Shown: in pieces, positions 1-8,402 of the stretch
How positions within the stretch are numbered: position 1 is the stretch's first letter
Layout of the letters: each line of letters opens with the position of its first letter
Assembly: GCA_050293315.1 (NCBI GenBank)
Contig: JBNKMS010000023.1
Location: 214,991 to 278,990, forward strand
Origin: CBFDBF01 sp050293315
Lineage (GTDB): Bacteria; Pseudomonadota; Gammaproteobacteria; Chromatiales; Chromatiaceae
DNA: 64,000 nucleotides
Direction: 5' to 3'
The notes under the pieces: generated by a model
What the model was told of the DNA's origin: nothing
What the model saw: only the letters and a program-made list of their open reading frames with translations
The model's database searches: none
Program-made: the position numbers and the translations under genes

Positions 1-258
1 CCGAGGATGACCGCCCTACAGAACGCCATGAATGACAACGGGGTCACCCACATGGCGGCCATCTGCGCCATATGCAAGAGCCAATTTACCAAGGTGCTTC
101 CATATTTCGGTATGGAGATGGATCAGATCGTCAGTGTGCATCAGTTGGTCAGTAACGCTATCGTTTTGACCGGGCAGAAGACCGAAGACGATGAAGATGA
201 TGATGCGGGGCCGGATGATACAGAGCAGAGCTCTCCAGACCAGGCGGGAGAAGAGTAG
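1..258 (+). CDS. dsrK: DsrK C-terminal fragment, HdrD-like Fe-S subunit of the DsrMKJOP complex (cut by window start)
   Basis: Only the last 85 codons are present; the frame is open to the first base, so the gene begins outside the window. The visible part has the end of a cysteine-rich CCG-type domain (CAICK near residue 20, then a VHQLVSNA segment) and an acidic tail rich in D and E. DsrK resembles the heterodisulfide reductase subunit HdrD and is thought to pass electrons between the membrane complex and the DsrC trisulfide. The identification leans on the following dsrJ, dsrO and dsrP genes. Its stop codon overlaps the GTG start of dsrJ by one base, which implies translational coupling. 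In Allochromatium-type clusters dsrL lies between dsrK and dsrJ; here it does not. Confidence 0.8.
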   Translation, partial: PRMTALQNAMNDNGVTHMAAICAICKSQFTKVLPYFGMEMDQIVSVHQLVSNAIVLTGQKTEDDEDDDAGPDDTEQSSPDQAGEE

Positions 259-653
259 TGATATATAAAATAACTGGACAGAGAAGATGGATGGCGTTGC
301 TGCTGGCTTTAGTCGTATTGCTGCTGTCTACGGCAGTTATGAGTGAGTCGGCTGTAGTTACCCAGGGTTCCAAGGCAGCTGGATTGAACAGTTGCATTGT
401 GGAGTCTACAGAGATGATGCGGCGTAACCACATGGAATTTCTTAAGCACGACCGTATTGAAACAGTGCGCAAGGGTGTTCGTGACACCAAGGCCAGTCTG
501 GCTGAGTGTGTAGATTGCCATGCGGCCAAAGACGACAAGGGTAACGCGATCCCGGTTAACGCAGAGGGGCAGTTCTGTGAGTCCTGCCATCACTATGCGG
601 CGGTTAGCCTTCCCTGCTTCCAGTGTCATCGCAAGGTGCCTGAGGATAACTGA
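258..653 (+). CDS. dsrJ: DsrJ, periplasmic triheme cytochrome c
   Basis: This 131-residue protein starts with a membrane-spanning signal (hydrophobic stretch about residues 10-30) and carries exactly three haem c motifs, CVDCH, CESCH and CFQCH. An extra cysteine (NSC, about residue 45) sits where DsrJ proteins carry the unusual His/Cys axial ligand. DsrJ is the periplasmic cytochrome of the DsrMKJOP transmembrane electron-transfer complex. The GTG start at 258 overlaps the dsrK stop (TAG 256-258), with a purine-rich ribosome site just upstream. The gene is followed two bases later by dsrO. Confidence 0.93.
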   Translation: MIYKITGQRRWMALLLALVVLLLSTAVMSESAVVTQGSKAAGLNSCIVESTEMMRRNHMEFLKHDRIETVRKGVRDTKASLAECVDCHAAKDDKGNAIPVNAEGQFCESCHHYAAVSLPCFQCHRKVPEDN

Positions 654-655
654 TT

Positions 656-1429
656 ATGAGTAATGACCAGACCGATATGAATCGTCGCCAGTTTCTAGGT
701 AAGGCCGCACTGGCCGCCGGCACAGTCACAGTGGCACCTGGTATTGTGTTGACCGTGGCCAATGCAACGCCAGATGAGACCGCAGGCGCCACGGCTGCAA
801 ATCGCTGGGGGATGCTGATCGATACCAACCGTTGTGCCGATGGTTGCTCTGCCTGCGTGGAGGCATGTGACAAAGAGAACGGCATTGATCTTTTGACCAA
901 GCCTGAAGGGCAGTCTGAGGAGATGTGGCAGCAGCAGAAGCCTCACTGGATTCGCAAGGTTGTACTGAAAGATAAGCAGAGTGGCGCGGTAACAAATCTG
1001 CCACTGATGTGCCAGCACTGTGAACACCCTCCATGTGTTGACGTCTGCCCAACCGGGGCCTCTTTCAAGCGTGCAGACGGGATTGTCATGGTGGATCGCC
1101 ATGTCTGTATCGGTTGTCGCTACTGTATGATGGCGTGTCCATACAAGGCGCGCTCTTTCATTCATGCTGAAATTGAGGAGCAGGTTGTTGCGGCACCTAG
1201 AGGTAAGGGTTGTGTCGAATCCTGTAACCTTTGTGTCAACCGGATAGATGCGGGTGCCGGAACTACAGCTTGTGCTGAGGCGTGTGCAGAGAATGGGAAT
1301 AACGCTATCTTGTTTGGCGATCTGAATGATCCGGAGAGCAATATTGTACAAGTGCTGAAGATGGAGAATAGCCGACAGATTCGGTCTGATCTTGAGCTGA
1401 ACACCGCCATTCGTTACCTAAATATCTAG
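656..1429 (+). CDS. dsrO: DsrO, periplasmic Tat-exported ferredoxin-type subunit
   Basis: The protein has 257 residues. A twin-arginine signal (NRRQFLG, about residues 9-15) precedes an alanine-rich hydrophobic segment, so it is exported folded with its clusters. Four cysteine groups for [4Fe-4S] clusters are visible: CADGCSACVEAC, CQHCEHPPCVDVCP, CIGCRYCMMACP, and a final set with CNLC and CAEAC. This is the layout of the DMSO-reductase/NrfC-like electron-transfer subunit family. DsrO links the cytochrome DsrJ to the membrane quinone-interacting DsrP. It sits in the tight K-J-O-P order that identifies the complex. Confidence 0.94.
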   Translation: MSNDQTDMNRRQFLGKAALAAGTVTVAPGIVLTVANATPDETAGATAANRWGMLIDTNRCADGCSACVEACDKENGIDLLTKPEGQSEEMWQQQKPHWIRKVVLKDKQSGAVTNLPLMCQHCEHPPCVDVCPTGASFKRADGIVMVDRHVCIGCRYCMMACPYKARSFIHAEIEEQVVAAPRGKGCVESCNLCVNRIDAGAGTTACAEACAENGNNAILFGDLNDPESNIVQVLKMENSRQIRSDLELNTAIRYLNI

Positions 1430-1440
1430 GAAATTAGCCG

Positions 1441-2631
1441 ATGGAAAAAGTCACCTATCGCGAATTGTCGCTTACATCTCCACGTTACTGGGGGCTCCTG
1501 GCAATGTTTGCCGTCATGGTGCTTATTGCCCTGGGCGCAGCCTTCCATATGGAGCACAACGGCCACTGGGTCACCGGTATGAGCAACCAGATCGTATGGG
1601 GCATGCCCCATGTGTTTGCGATCTTTCTGATTGTTGCCGCATCCGGTGCGCTCAATGTTGCCTCTATAGGTTCAGTATTTGGTGGAGAGATATACAAGCC
1701 TCTGGGACGCTTCTCCAGCCTGTTGGCTATAGCCCTGCTGGCCGGCGGCCTGACTGTATTGGTGCTTGATCTTGGTCGTCCCGACCGGTTGATTATCGCC
1801 ATGACCAGCTACAATTTTAAGTCTATCTTTGCCTGGAATATCATCCTATACACCGGCTTTTTTGTGATTGTCGGCTTCTATCTCTGGGCGATGATGGACC
1901 GCAGCGCGGGGCGTTTCTATAAGCCACTCGGTTTTAGCGCCTTCTTCTGGCGTCTCATATTGACCACAGGTACCGGCTCAATCTTCGGTTTTCTGGTGGC
2001 GCGAGAGGCCTATGACGCTGCGATCATGGGCCCTATGTTTGTCATCATGTCGTTCAGCTATGGCTTGGCCTTTTTCATCATTACCTTGATGGCTGCCTAC
2101 TGGTGGGATGATCGTAAACTTGGTGCGCAGACTCTGACTAAACTGAGAAACCTACTCGGAGTGTTTGTTGGAGCGGTGCTCTATTTTGTTACCATCTATC
2201 ATTTGGCTAATCTCTATGTCACTCAGCACCATGGGGTCGAGGCGTTTGTCCTGCTGAATGGTGGCATCTACACCAAGTTGTTCTGGGTTGGTCAGGTGCT
2301 GATAGGTGGTATTATCCCTCTGTTTTTGCTCTATTCGCCGGCATTCAAGCAGTCGAAGATGGCTGTCCTGGCCGCATCATTTCTGGTGCTGCTGGGAGGT
2401 CTCTTCCAGATATATGTGATCGTCATTGGTGGCCAGGCCTATCCAATGAATGTGTTTCCAGGCAAGGAGGTTATTGAGAGTGGCTTCTTCGATGGTATGG
2501 TCAATGGCTACACACCAACCCTGGCCGAGACCCTGCTGGGCGCCGGAGGTATCGTGGTTGCGCTTATTATCACTGTAGTAGCATCCAGGATGTTGCCTAT
2601 ACTGCCTGCTGCTCTGGATGATCCCGATTAG
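1441..2631 (+). CDS. dsrP: DsrP, NrfD-like integral membrane subunit
   Basis: The 396-residue protein is almost entirely hydrophobic, with about ten predicted membrane helices, and belongs to the NrfD/PsrC family that interacts with quinones. It begins with a short polar segment (MEKVTYREL) and ends with an anchor around MLPILP. In the DsrMKJOP complex it carries electrons between the periplasmic DsrO/J module and the quinone pool. It lies 11 bases after dsrO, and a strong rho-independent terminator follows at 2671, so it appears to close the dsrK-J-O-P transcript, although dsrN follows on the same strand. Confidence 0.94.
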   Translation: MEKVTYRELSLTSPRYWGLLAMFAVMVLIALGAAFHMEHNGHWVTGMSNQIVWGMPHVFAIFLIVAASGALNVASIGSVFGGEIYKPLGRFSSLLAIALLAGGLTVLVLDLGRPDRLIIAMTSYNFKSIFAWNIILYTGFFVIVGFYLWAMMDRSAGRFYKPLGFSAFFWRLILTTGTGSIFGFLVAREAYDAAIMGPMFVIMSFSYGLAFFIITLMAAYWWDDRKLGAQTLTKLRNLLGVFVGAVLYFVTIYHLANLYVTQHHGVEAFVLLNGGIYTKLFWVGQVLIGGIIPLFLLYSPAFKQSKMAVLAASFLVLLGGLFQIYVIVIGGQAYPMNVFPGKEVIESGFFDGMVNGYTPTLAETLLGAGGIVVALIITVVASRMLPILPAALDDPD

Positions 2632-2670
2632 TTGCTGGCTGGATTAGTCCAGTTCTGTTGTACTGCTATG

Positions 2671-2706
2671 AAACCCCGTTATTCAACAGAATGACGGGGT
2701 TTTTTC
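2671..2706 (+). terminator. Rho-independent terminator after dsrP
   Basis: A stem of AAACCCCGT-ATTC pairing with GAAT-ACGGGGTTT closes on the loop AACA and runs into a T tract (2700-2706). It lies 40 bases after the dsrP stop and 39 bases before dsrN, so dsrN depends on readthrough or its own promoter. Confidence 0.88.
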
Positions 2707-2744
2707 TCTCATCTACCAGTAGCGGAATTTGATATAGTCTATAG

Positions 2745-4124
2745 ATGTCCTCCCTCTATCTCTCTGCCGCCCATAAATCCTCAGGCAAGACCACTATCTC
2801 CATCGGTCTGTGTGCCGCCCTGCGGCAGAAAGGTCTGGCAGTACAGCCGTTCAAAAAGGGGCCTGACTATATCGACCCGCTCTGGCTGACTGCGGCATCT
2901 GGCAGGCCGTGTATCAATCTAGATTTTTATACCATGGAGCGAGCTGAGATTGAGGCTGCCTATTCGCGTGCAATGCAGGGGGCGGATATCGCTGTTGTTG
3001 AAGGAAATAAAGGTCTGTATGACGGCATGGCGCTGGATGGTAGTGATAGTAATGCGGCCATGGCAACTCTGCTGCAACTGCCGGTTCTGCTGGTGATCGA
3101 CACTCGCGGTATAACTCGGGGCATAGCACCGCTGCTGCTTGGGTATCAGGCATTTGCCGAAGAGCTGAATATCGCCGGGGTGATTCTAAATCGAGTGGCA
3201 GGAGAGCGACATGAGGGGAAGTTGCTGCAGGTTGTAGAGCACTACACTGATCTTCCGGTAGTGGGCGCGGTCCATAACAGCGACGCCCTGGCCATCACAG
3301 AGCGCCATCTTGGTCTGGTGCCTAGTAACGAAGCGGACGAGGCGCGTGCCAAGATCGGTCTTATGGGGAGGGCTGTAGCAGAGCAGGTGGATCTGGAGCG
3401 GGTCATTGCGGTTGCTGCTACTGCTCCAGCACCGCGCCAGTTCGATCCGGTTGAGGTTGGAGAGCACAGTGGAGCACCGCTGCGTATCGGTTACCCTCTA
3501 GATCGCGCCTTCGGTTTCTACTATCCAGATGATCTCCAGGCGATGGCGGCGGCGGGGGCGAAACTAGTCCCATTTGATAGCCTGCATGATCCACAACTGC
3601 CGGATGTTGATGGGCTGTTTCTCGGCGGCGGCTTTCCTGAGGTGGCCATGGCCGAACTGGAGGCCAATCGCTCGTTGCGTGAGGATATACACCGCTTTAT
3701 TGAAGAGGGGGGGGTGGTCTATGCTGAGTGTGGCGGTCTGATGTATCTGGCCCGCACCCTTACCTGGCAGGGGGTGAGCTGTGAAATGGTCGGGACTATT
3801 CCTGGCGACGCGGTCATGTATGATCGTCCTCAGGGTAGGGGGTATGTACGGCTGCGTGAGACCGATGAGGCACCATGGGTAGATGGAGAGCGCAGAGAGC
3901 TGGCGGCCCATGAGTTTCACTACTCCACCCTGGAAAATCTCGATAGTGGGCTGACCTTTGCCTACGAGGTGTTGCGTGGCTACGGGGTGGATGGCGAGCA
4001 TGACGGTATCGTCTACAAAAATATGTTAGCCAACTACGCGCATATGCGTAGTGTTGGCGGTAACCGGTGGGTAGAGCGATTTATTGCGCAGGTTAGAAGG
4101 GTTAAAGGCTATCAATGCCGATAG
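2745..4124 (+). CDS. dsrN: DsrN, glutamine-dependent sirohaem amidase (cobyrinate a,c-diamide synthase family)
   Basis: The 459-residue protein belongs to the CobB/CbiA family. An N-terminal ATP-binding domain has a P-loop-like SSGKTT (about residues 12-17) and the downstream GNKGLYDG motif. A C-terminal class I glutamine amidotransferase domain contains FLGGGFPE and the nucleophile loop AECGGLMYL. In sulfur oxidisers DsrN amidates sirohaem to the sirohaem amide cofactor of DsrAB. The placement directly behind dsrP supports dsrN rather than a cobalamin role, and no other cobalamin genes are near. The dsrR and dsrS genes that follow dsrN in Allochromatium are not present. Confidence 0.9.
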   Translation: MSSLYLSAAHKSSGKTTISIGLCAALRQKGLAVQPFKKGPDYIDPLWLTAASGRPCINLDFYTMERAEIEAAYSRAMQGADIAVVEGNKGLYDGMALDGSDSNAAMATLLQLPVLLVIDTRGITRGIAPLLLGYQAFAEELNIAGVILNRVAGERHEGKLLQVVEHYTDLPVVGAVHNSDALAITERHLGLVPSNEADEARAKIGLMGRAVAEQVDLERVIAVAATAPAPRQFDPVEVGEHSGAPLRIGYPLDRAFGFYYPDDLQAMAAAGAKLVPFDSLHDPQLPDVDGLFLGGGFPEVAMAELEANRSLREDIHRFIEEGGVVYAECGGLMYLARTLTWQGVSCEMVGTIPGDAVMYDRPQGRGYVRLRETDEAPWVDGERRELAAHEFHYSTLENLDSGLTFAYEVLRGYGVDGEHDGIVYKNMLANYAHMRSVGGNRWVERFIAQVRRVKGYQCR

Positions 4125-4210
4125 AAAACCACTGGCAACCAGCAGCATTAATCTGCTAGGTTAAGAGCGAGAGGCATAGAGCCCCCTTTGTATGGGTGCA
4201 TATAGATTGT

Positions 4211-5161
4211 ATGAACGACAGAGACGCCAAGACAAAACCAGCCAACAGCGAACATAGCGAGACAGAATCTACAGACTGTTGTGCCGTTATGTTTGCTGAT
4301 GTTGTCGGTAGCACCAAGCTCTATGATGAGCTGGGCGATGGGCGTGCGAACTCGATTATATCCCAGGTGATCAGCATGATGCAGGAGGTTATAGAGGAGC
4401 ACTCGGGAACTGTCGTTAAGACTATTGGTGATGAGGTGATGTGTCGCTTCAGTCGGGCGGATGATGCTGCAAATGCAGCTATAGAGATACAGGAAAAGCT
4501 TGACCTTGGCATGGTTGATGGGATCTTTGTTGCCGTGAGGGTCGGTCTGCATGCAGGCGCGGTAATTTTCAAAGATGATGGTGATCTGTTTGGAGACACG
4601 GTCAATGTAGCCGCCAGAGTTGCAGGTATCGCCAAGGGTCGGCAGATAATCTTGACCCAATCAACGGCAAAGCAGTTATCACAGCCGTTAGCCGAGCAGA
4701 CTCGAGAGTTCGATCGTGTCCCGGTTAAAGGCAAGGCGGATGAGTTGAGGGTGAGTGAGCTGGTGTGGGAGCAGGCCGGGGTGACGCGGATGGCTCCTGC
4801 GGATAACATGGGCGCACAGCTCAATGAAGAGCTGGTTTTATGCTGCGGTAGTATAAGAAAAGAGATGACGCTTAGCAGTGGTGACCTGCAGATGGGTAGA
4901 GACGCCAGCTGTGATCTGATCGTCAATACTGATCTGGTTTCTCGTACCCATGCCAAAATTTCAGTTAAACGGGGCAAATTCGTATTGTCAGACCAGAGTA
5001 CTAATGGTACCTATGTGTTGACCGATTATGGGCAACAAAACTATCTGCGTAGAGAGGAGCTGGTATTGCAGGGAGCTGGAGTTATTAGTTTAGGCGGTGT
5101 TGCATCTAACTGTCAGCCTGAGACCTTGATCACCTACGAGCTTAAGGTGGTTGCTAAGTAG
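4211..5161 (+). CDS. Class III adenylate/guanylate cyclase with C-terminal FHA domain
   Basis: The protein has no signal or membrane helix. Residues about 23-180 form a class III nucleotide cyclase domain: the metal-binding aspartate lies in FADVVGST, followed by GDEVM and a FGDTVNVAARV segment. A forkhead-associated domain (about residues 225-300) follows, with MGRD, SRTHAKI and STNGTY, the phosphothreonine-binding signature. The likely output is cAMP, coupled to a Ser/Thr kinase signal read by the FHA domain. No clear ribosome site precedes either the ATG at 4211 or the in-frame GTG at 4196, so the start is uncertain. It occupies the place of dsrR downstream of dsrN; a link to sulfur metabolism is only inferred. 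Confidence 0.85.
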   Translation: MNDRDAKTKPANSEHSETESTDCCAVMFADVVGSTKLYDELGDGRANSIISQVISMMQEVIEEHSGTVVKTIGDEVMCRFSRADDAANAAIEIQEKLDLGMVDGIFVAVRVGLHAGAVIFKDDGDLFGDTVNVAARVAGIAKGRQIILTQSTAKQLSQPLAEQTREFDRVPVKGKADELRVSELVWEQAGVTRMAPADNMGAQLNEELVLCCGSIRKEMTLSSGDLQMGRDASCDLIVNTDLVSRTHAKISVKRGKFVLSDQSTNGTYVLTDYGQQNYLRREELVLQGAGVISLGGVASNCQPETLITYELKVVAK

Positions 5162-5242
5162 CTGGCTTAGTTAGATTTGTCATTAACTGTAACCGATTTG
5201 CTTCGAGAGTGATCTAGTACTGTTCTAATGGAGGACAATACC

Positions 5243-5647
5243 ATGAGTGTTATACAAGAGTTTAAAGAGTTCGCGGTCAAAGGAAATGTGATTGATATGG
5301 CTGTGGGTATCATTATTGGTGCCGCGTTCGGCAAGATTGTGTCCTCTTTTGTTGGTGATGTAATTATGCCGCCGATTGGGGTTCTCTTGGGTGGAGTCGA
5401 TTTCACCAATTTGGCAATAACTATTAAGGAAGCAGTAGGTGACGCCCCGGCCGTGGTGATTGCTTATGGTAAATTTATCCAGACGATGGTGGACTTTACT
5501 ATTATCGCGCTGGCAATATTTATTGCTGTAAAGGCAATAAATTCCCTTAAGAAGCAGGAAGAGGAGGCGCCAAAGGCGCCGCCCGAGCCGTCTAAAGAGG
5601 AGCTGCTGCTTACAGAGATCAGGGATCTGTTGAAACAGAGCAAATAG
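5243..5647 (+). CDS. mscL: MscL, large-conductance mechanosensitive channel
   Basis: The 134-residue protein starts MSVIQEFKEF and contains the conserved first helix GNVIDMAVGIIIGAAFG and second helix (IIALAIFIAVKAIN), with the usual periplasmic loop and a charged C-terminal helix. It is the homopentameric emergency valve that opens under hypo-osmotic shock. The ATG at 5243 is preferred over the in-frame ATG at 5228 because the GGAGG site at 5230-5234 lies at proper distance only for 5243, and the family start aligns there. A terminator hairpin follows at 5694. Confidence 0.96.
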   Translation: MSVIQEFKEFAVKGNVIDMAVGIIIGAAFGKIVSSFVGDVIMPPIGVLLGGVDFTNLAITIKEAVGDAPAVVIAYGKFIQTMVDFTIIALAIFIAVKAINSLKKQEEEAPKAPPEPSKEELLLTEIRDLLKQSK

Positions 5648-5693
5648 GAGGCTCTACCCTATAGGGGGTGCTGTTTTAGGAATTATGGACTTT

Positions 5694-5726
5694 GGGGATC
5701 CGTAAGAATTACGGATCCCCTCTTTT
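5694..5726 (+). terminator. Terminator between convergent mscL and grxC
   Basis: A perfect 12-base stem GGGGATCCGTAA/TTACGGATCCCC closes on GAA (5694-5720) and is followed by TCTTTT. It lies between mscL (plus) and grxC (minus). The T tract is on the plus side, so it mainly ends mscL. Confidence 0.88.
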
Positions 5727-5982
5727 ATGCTTGGCTTAGAAGTGCGTCCAGCCTGCCGGCGGAGTCGAGGGCCGCGAGATCATCATAACCGCCTACGTGG
5801 TACTCATCGATGAATATCTGCGGTACGGTTCTGCGTTTGCTGCGCTCCAGCATCTCCTGCATGGCGGCACGGTCGCCCTCTATCATCTTCTCTTCATAGG
5901 TTGCGCCTTTGCGCTCCAGTAGCGCTTTGGCACGGACGCAGTAGGGGCAGACGGCAGTGGAATATACAACTATCTTCGGCAT
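5725..5982 (-). CDS. grxC: Glutaredoxin 3
   Basis: The 85-residue protein starts MPKIVVYST and has the dithiol active site CPYC at about residues 11-14, a TVPQIFI cis-proline loop and GGYDDL, all diagnostic of monomeric glutaredoxins that reduce disulfides with glutathione. The family start is the ATG ending at 5982; the reading frame extends 29 codons upstream without homology. In many Proteobacteria grxC precedes secB; here it stands alone, convergent with mscL and divergent from the CHAD gene. Confidence 0.95.
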   Translation of the reverse strand: MPKIVVYSTAVCPYCVRAKALLERKGATYEEKMIEGDRAAMQEMLERSKRRTVPQIFIDEYHVGGYDDLAALDSAGRLDALLSQA

Positions 5983-6072
5983 GGACGGTACTCTCCGCAG
6001 TTTCATTTTTTTAACAGATTCACTAGTATAGAGCGATTGGCGAGAATTTGTAATCACGGAGTAAATCAACAG

Positions 6073-7650
6073 ATGGCCGAGCGGTACCTGAGCTACTCCA
6101 TCCCCGACGGCATGGAGGATGGGGGGTTACTGGAGACTATCCAGGCCAGCCATACGCTGCAAGCCGATCCAGTGCGCCAAGTGCAGCGCATATATCACGA
6201 CAGCTTTGACTGGCGTCTCTATCTGGCCGGTGGCGTGTTGGAGGAGGTACGGGGTGGGCACAAAGAGTGTCTGGAGTGGCGAGACCACAGTAGGGGCGAG
6301 CTGATTGAGCAGCTGGGTCTGAACCAGGAGGCCCCACGCTTTGCCTGGGATATGGCGGGAGGTGGTCTGCGTAGCCGGCTGGAACCTATCCTGGAGATGC
6401 GGAGGTTACTGCCACGGTTGCTGGTGGAGTGTACGATTACGCCGTTGCGGCTGTTAAATAGTGATGAGAAGACAGTCCTATATCTCTATCTGGAGCAGAG
6501 TAGTTGCTCTCTTCCTGATGCAGACACTGCAGTAGTTATCGGTAGACGCCTGCGACTTATGCCGGTCAAAGGTTACGCCCAGGATCTGCGACGAATGCAG
6601 CGTTTTCTGCAGGAAGATGTAGGCCTTAAAGCCGGTCCACCGGTACTACTGAAGAGGGGGTTGGAACTGCTGGGATGTCGGCCGGGAGACTACTCATCCA
6701 AGCTGGAGTTCAAGTTAGATCCAAAGCAGCGGTCTGATGAGGCGCTTAAGGGGATCCATCTGCATCTGTTGAATACTTTGGAGTCAAATATCCCTGGCAC
6801 CAAGGCCGATCTGGATAGCGAATTTCTGCACGATCTGCGGGTCGCGGTACGTCGCGCCCGCTCAGCGTTGACCCAGATCAAGGGTGTCTTTATGGATGAT
6901 GAGATAGAGCAGTTCAGCTCAAGTCTCGCCTGGATCGGCAAGATTACCGGGCCGACCAGGGATATGGACGTATATCTGCTTGGTTTCGATCAGTATAAGC
7001 AGATCCTGCCACCGGAGTATCGCGCCTATCTGGAACCGCTACGCGCCTTTTTGCAGGAGCACCAGAGGAGTGAGCAGCAGGCCATGGTGCGAAAGATCGA
7101 CTCCCCTAATTTTCGCTCCTTCTGCAAGGAGTGGCGCGAATTTCTGCAGACCCCTGCGCCCAAGGTGCCACTGGCACACAATGCGATTCGCCCTATCCAG
7201 GAGATTGCCAACAACCGAATCGACAAGATATTCCGACGGGTGCTGAAAGAGGGCTTGGGAATAACTGCTGACTCCCCGGCTGAGGATCTGCACGAACTGC
7301 GCAAGAGCTGTAAGAAACTGCGCTATCTGATGGAGTTCTTTCAGAGTCTCTATCCAAAGAAGGAGTTGCGTCCACTAATTAAGGCGCTGAAGAGGCTGTT
7401 AGATAATCTGGGAGATTTCCAGGATATGGAGGTGCAGGCCAACAAGATAAAGGAGTTTGCCCATCAGATGGTTGAGGAGAGAAGCGTACCAGCGGACACT
7501 CTGCTGGCGATGGGGATCCTGGTAGATGATCTATTGCGGCGCCAGCGTCAGGCACGGGATAGTTTTGCCGGATGTTTTGCCGATTTTGCGACTAAAGATA
7601 ACCGCAAGGTGTTGTACCGACTCTGCTCTTCTGCGGCAAAAAGGGGGTAG
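6073..7650 (+). CDS. CYTH-like/CHAD domain protein, probable polyphosphate-binding
   Basis: This 525-residue protein has two parts. The N-terminal about 200 residues look like a divergent CYTH (triphosphate-tunnel) fold, with a YHDSFDWRLYLAGG segment resembling the family's second strand, but I do not see an intact ExExK motif. From about residue 215 to the end is a CHAD domain: HDLRVAVRRARSAL and HELRKSCKKLRYLMEFF are its two basic helical repeats with conserved histidines. CHAD domains bind inorganic polyphosphate and are often granule-associated. ATG 6073 is preferred over the upstream TTG because GGAG lies at 6058-6061. The stop overlaps the start of the ParA-like gene by one base, so the two are probably co-translated. 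Confidence 0.82.
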   Translation: MAERYLSYSIPDGMEDGGLLETIQASHTLQADPVRQVQRIYHDSFDWRLYLAGGVLEEVRGGHKECLEWRDHSRGELIEQLGLNQEAPRFAWDMAGGGLRSRLEPILEMRRLLPRLLVECTITPLRLLNSDEKTVLYLYLEQSSCSLPDADTAVVIGRRLRLMPVKGYAQDLRRMQRFLQEDVGLKAGPPVLLKRGLELLGCRPGDYSSKLEFKLDPKQRSDEALKGIHLHLLNTLESNIPGTKADLDSEFLHDLRVAVRRARSALTQIKGVFMDDEIEQFSSSLAWIGKITGPTRDMDVYLLGFDQYKQILPPEYRAYLEPLRAFLQEHQRSEQQAMVRKIDSPNFRSFCKEWREFLQTPAPKVPLAHNAIRPIQEIANNRIDKIFRRVLKEGLGITADSPAEDLHELRKSCKKLRYLMEFFQSLYPKKELRPLIKALKRLLDNLGDFQDMEVQANKIKEFAHQMVEERSVPADTLLAMGILVDDLLRRQRQARDSFAGCFADFATKDNRKVLYRLCSSAAKRG

Positions 7651-8402
7651 TGGCTGATATGAGGATCATAGGTGTCTATAACATCAAGGGGGGGGTGGGC
7701 AAGACTGCAACTGCGGTTAATCTGGCATATCTATCCGCCCAGGAAGGGTTGCGTACCCTGGTCTGGGATCTGGATCCGCAGGGGGCGGCGAGCTTCTACT
7801 TCCGCATCAAGCCGCGGGTAAAAGGTGGTGGCAAGAAGATGGTGCGCGGAAAACGCGACCTGGATGATCTAATCAAGGGTAGTGATTTTGACAATCTTGA
7901 TCTGCTGCCGGCCGATTTCTCTTATCGCAATATGGACCTGGTGTTGAATGAGGCTAAAAAGCCGGCGAAACAGCTGCTTAAGTTGTTGCGGCCACTCTCG
8001 CATGAGTATGACCGAATCTTTTTGGATTGCCCCCCCAGTATCTCACTAGTGTCGGAGAATATCTTTCGGGCGGCCGATATGCTGTTAGTCCCGATGATCC
8101 CTACGCCGCTCTCTCTACGCACCTATCGACAGATGCGTCGGTTCTTTCGCGATCACAAGATCAAGGGCGTCGATCTCATACCTTTCTTCTCTATGGCGGA
8201 TAGGCGTAAACGGGTTCATCTGGATATCATGGAACAGACACCAAACTCCCACCAAGAGATACTAAACAGCAGTATCCCTTATGCCAGTAGTGTCGAGAAG
8301 ATGGGCATCGAGCGGGCGCCACTTGGCAGCTTTGATCCAAACTGTCCCGCCGGCAAGGCCTATGAGGAGTTGTGGCAGGAGGTAAAGGGACGGCTGCGCT
8401 GA
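7650..8402 (+). CDS. ParA/MinD-type P-loop ATPase
   Basis: The 250-residue protein has the deviant Walker A motif KGGVGKTATA (about residues 13-22) with the signature lysine, a Walker A' region WDLDPQGAAS, and a Walker B region FLDCPPS, so it belongs to the ParA/Soj ATPases that position cargo over the nucleoid. No ParB gene, partition sites or HTH domain is nearby, which argues against a chromosome or plasmid partition role. It is coupled to the CHAD gene by a one-base TAG/GTG overlap. The GTG at 7650 has an AAAAAGGGGG ribosome site; the next ATG is three codons later. Immediately after the stop begins a dispersed repeat. Confidence 0.88.
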   Translation: MADMRIIGVYNIKGGVGKTATAVNLAYLSAQEGLRTLVWDLDPQGAASFYFRIKPRVKGGGKKMVRGKRDLDDLIKGSDFDNLDLLPADFSYRNMDLVLNEAKKPAKQLLKLLRPLSHEYDRIFLDCPPSISLVSENIFRAADMLLVPMIPTPLSLRTYRQMRRFFRDHKIKGVDLIPFFSMADRRKRVHLDIMEQTPNSHQEILNSSIPYASSVEKMGIERAPLGSFDPNCPAGKAYEELWQEVKGRLR

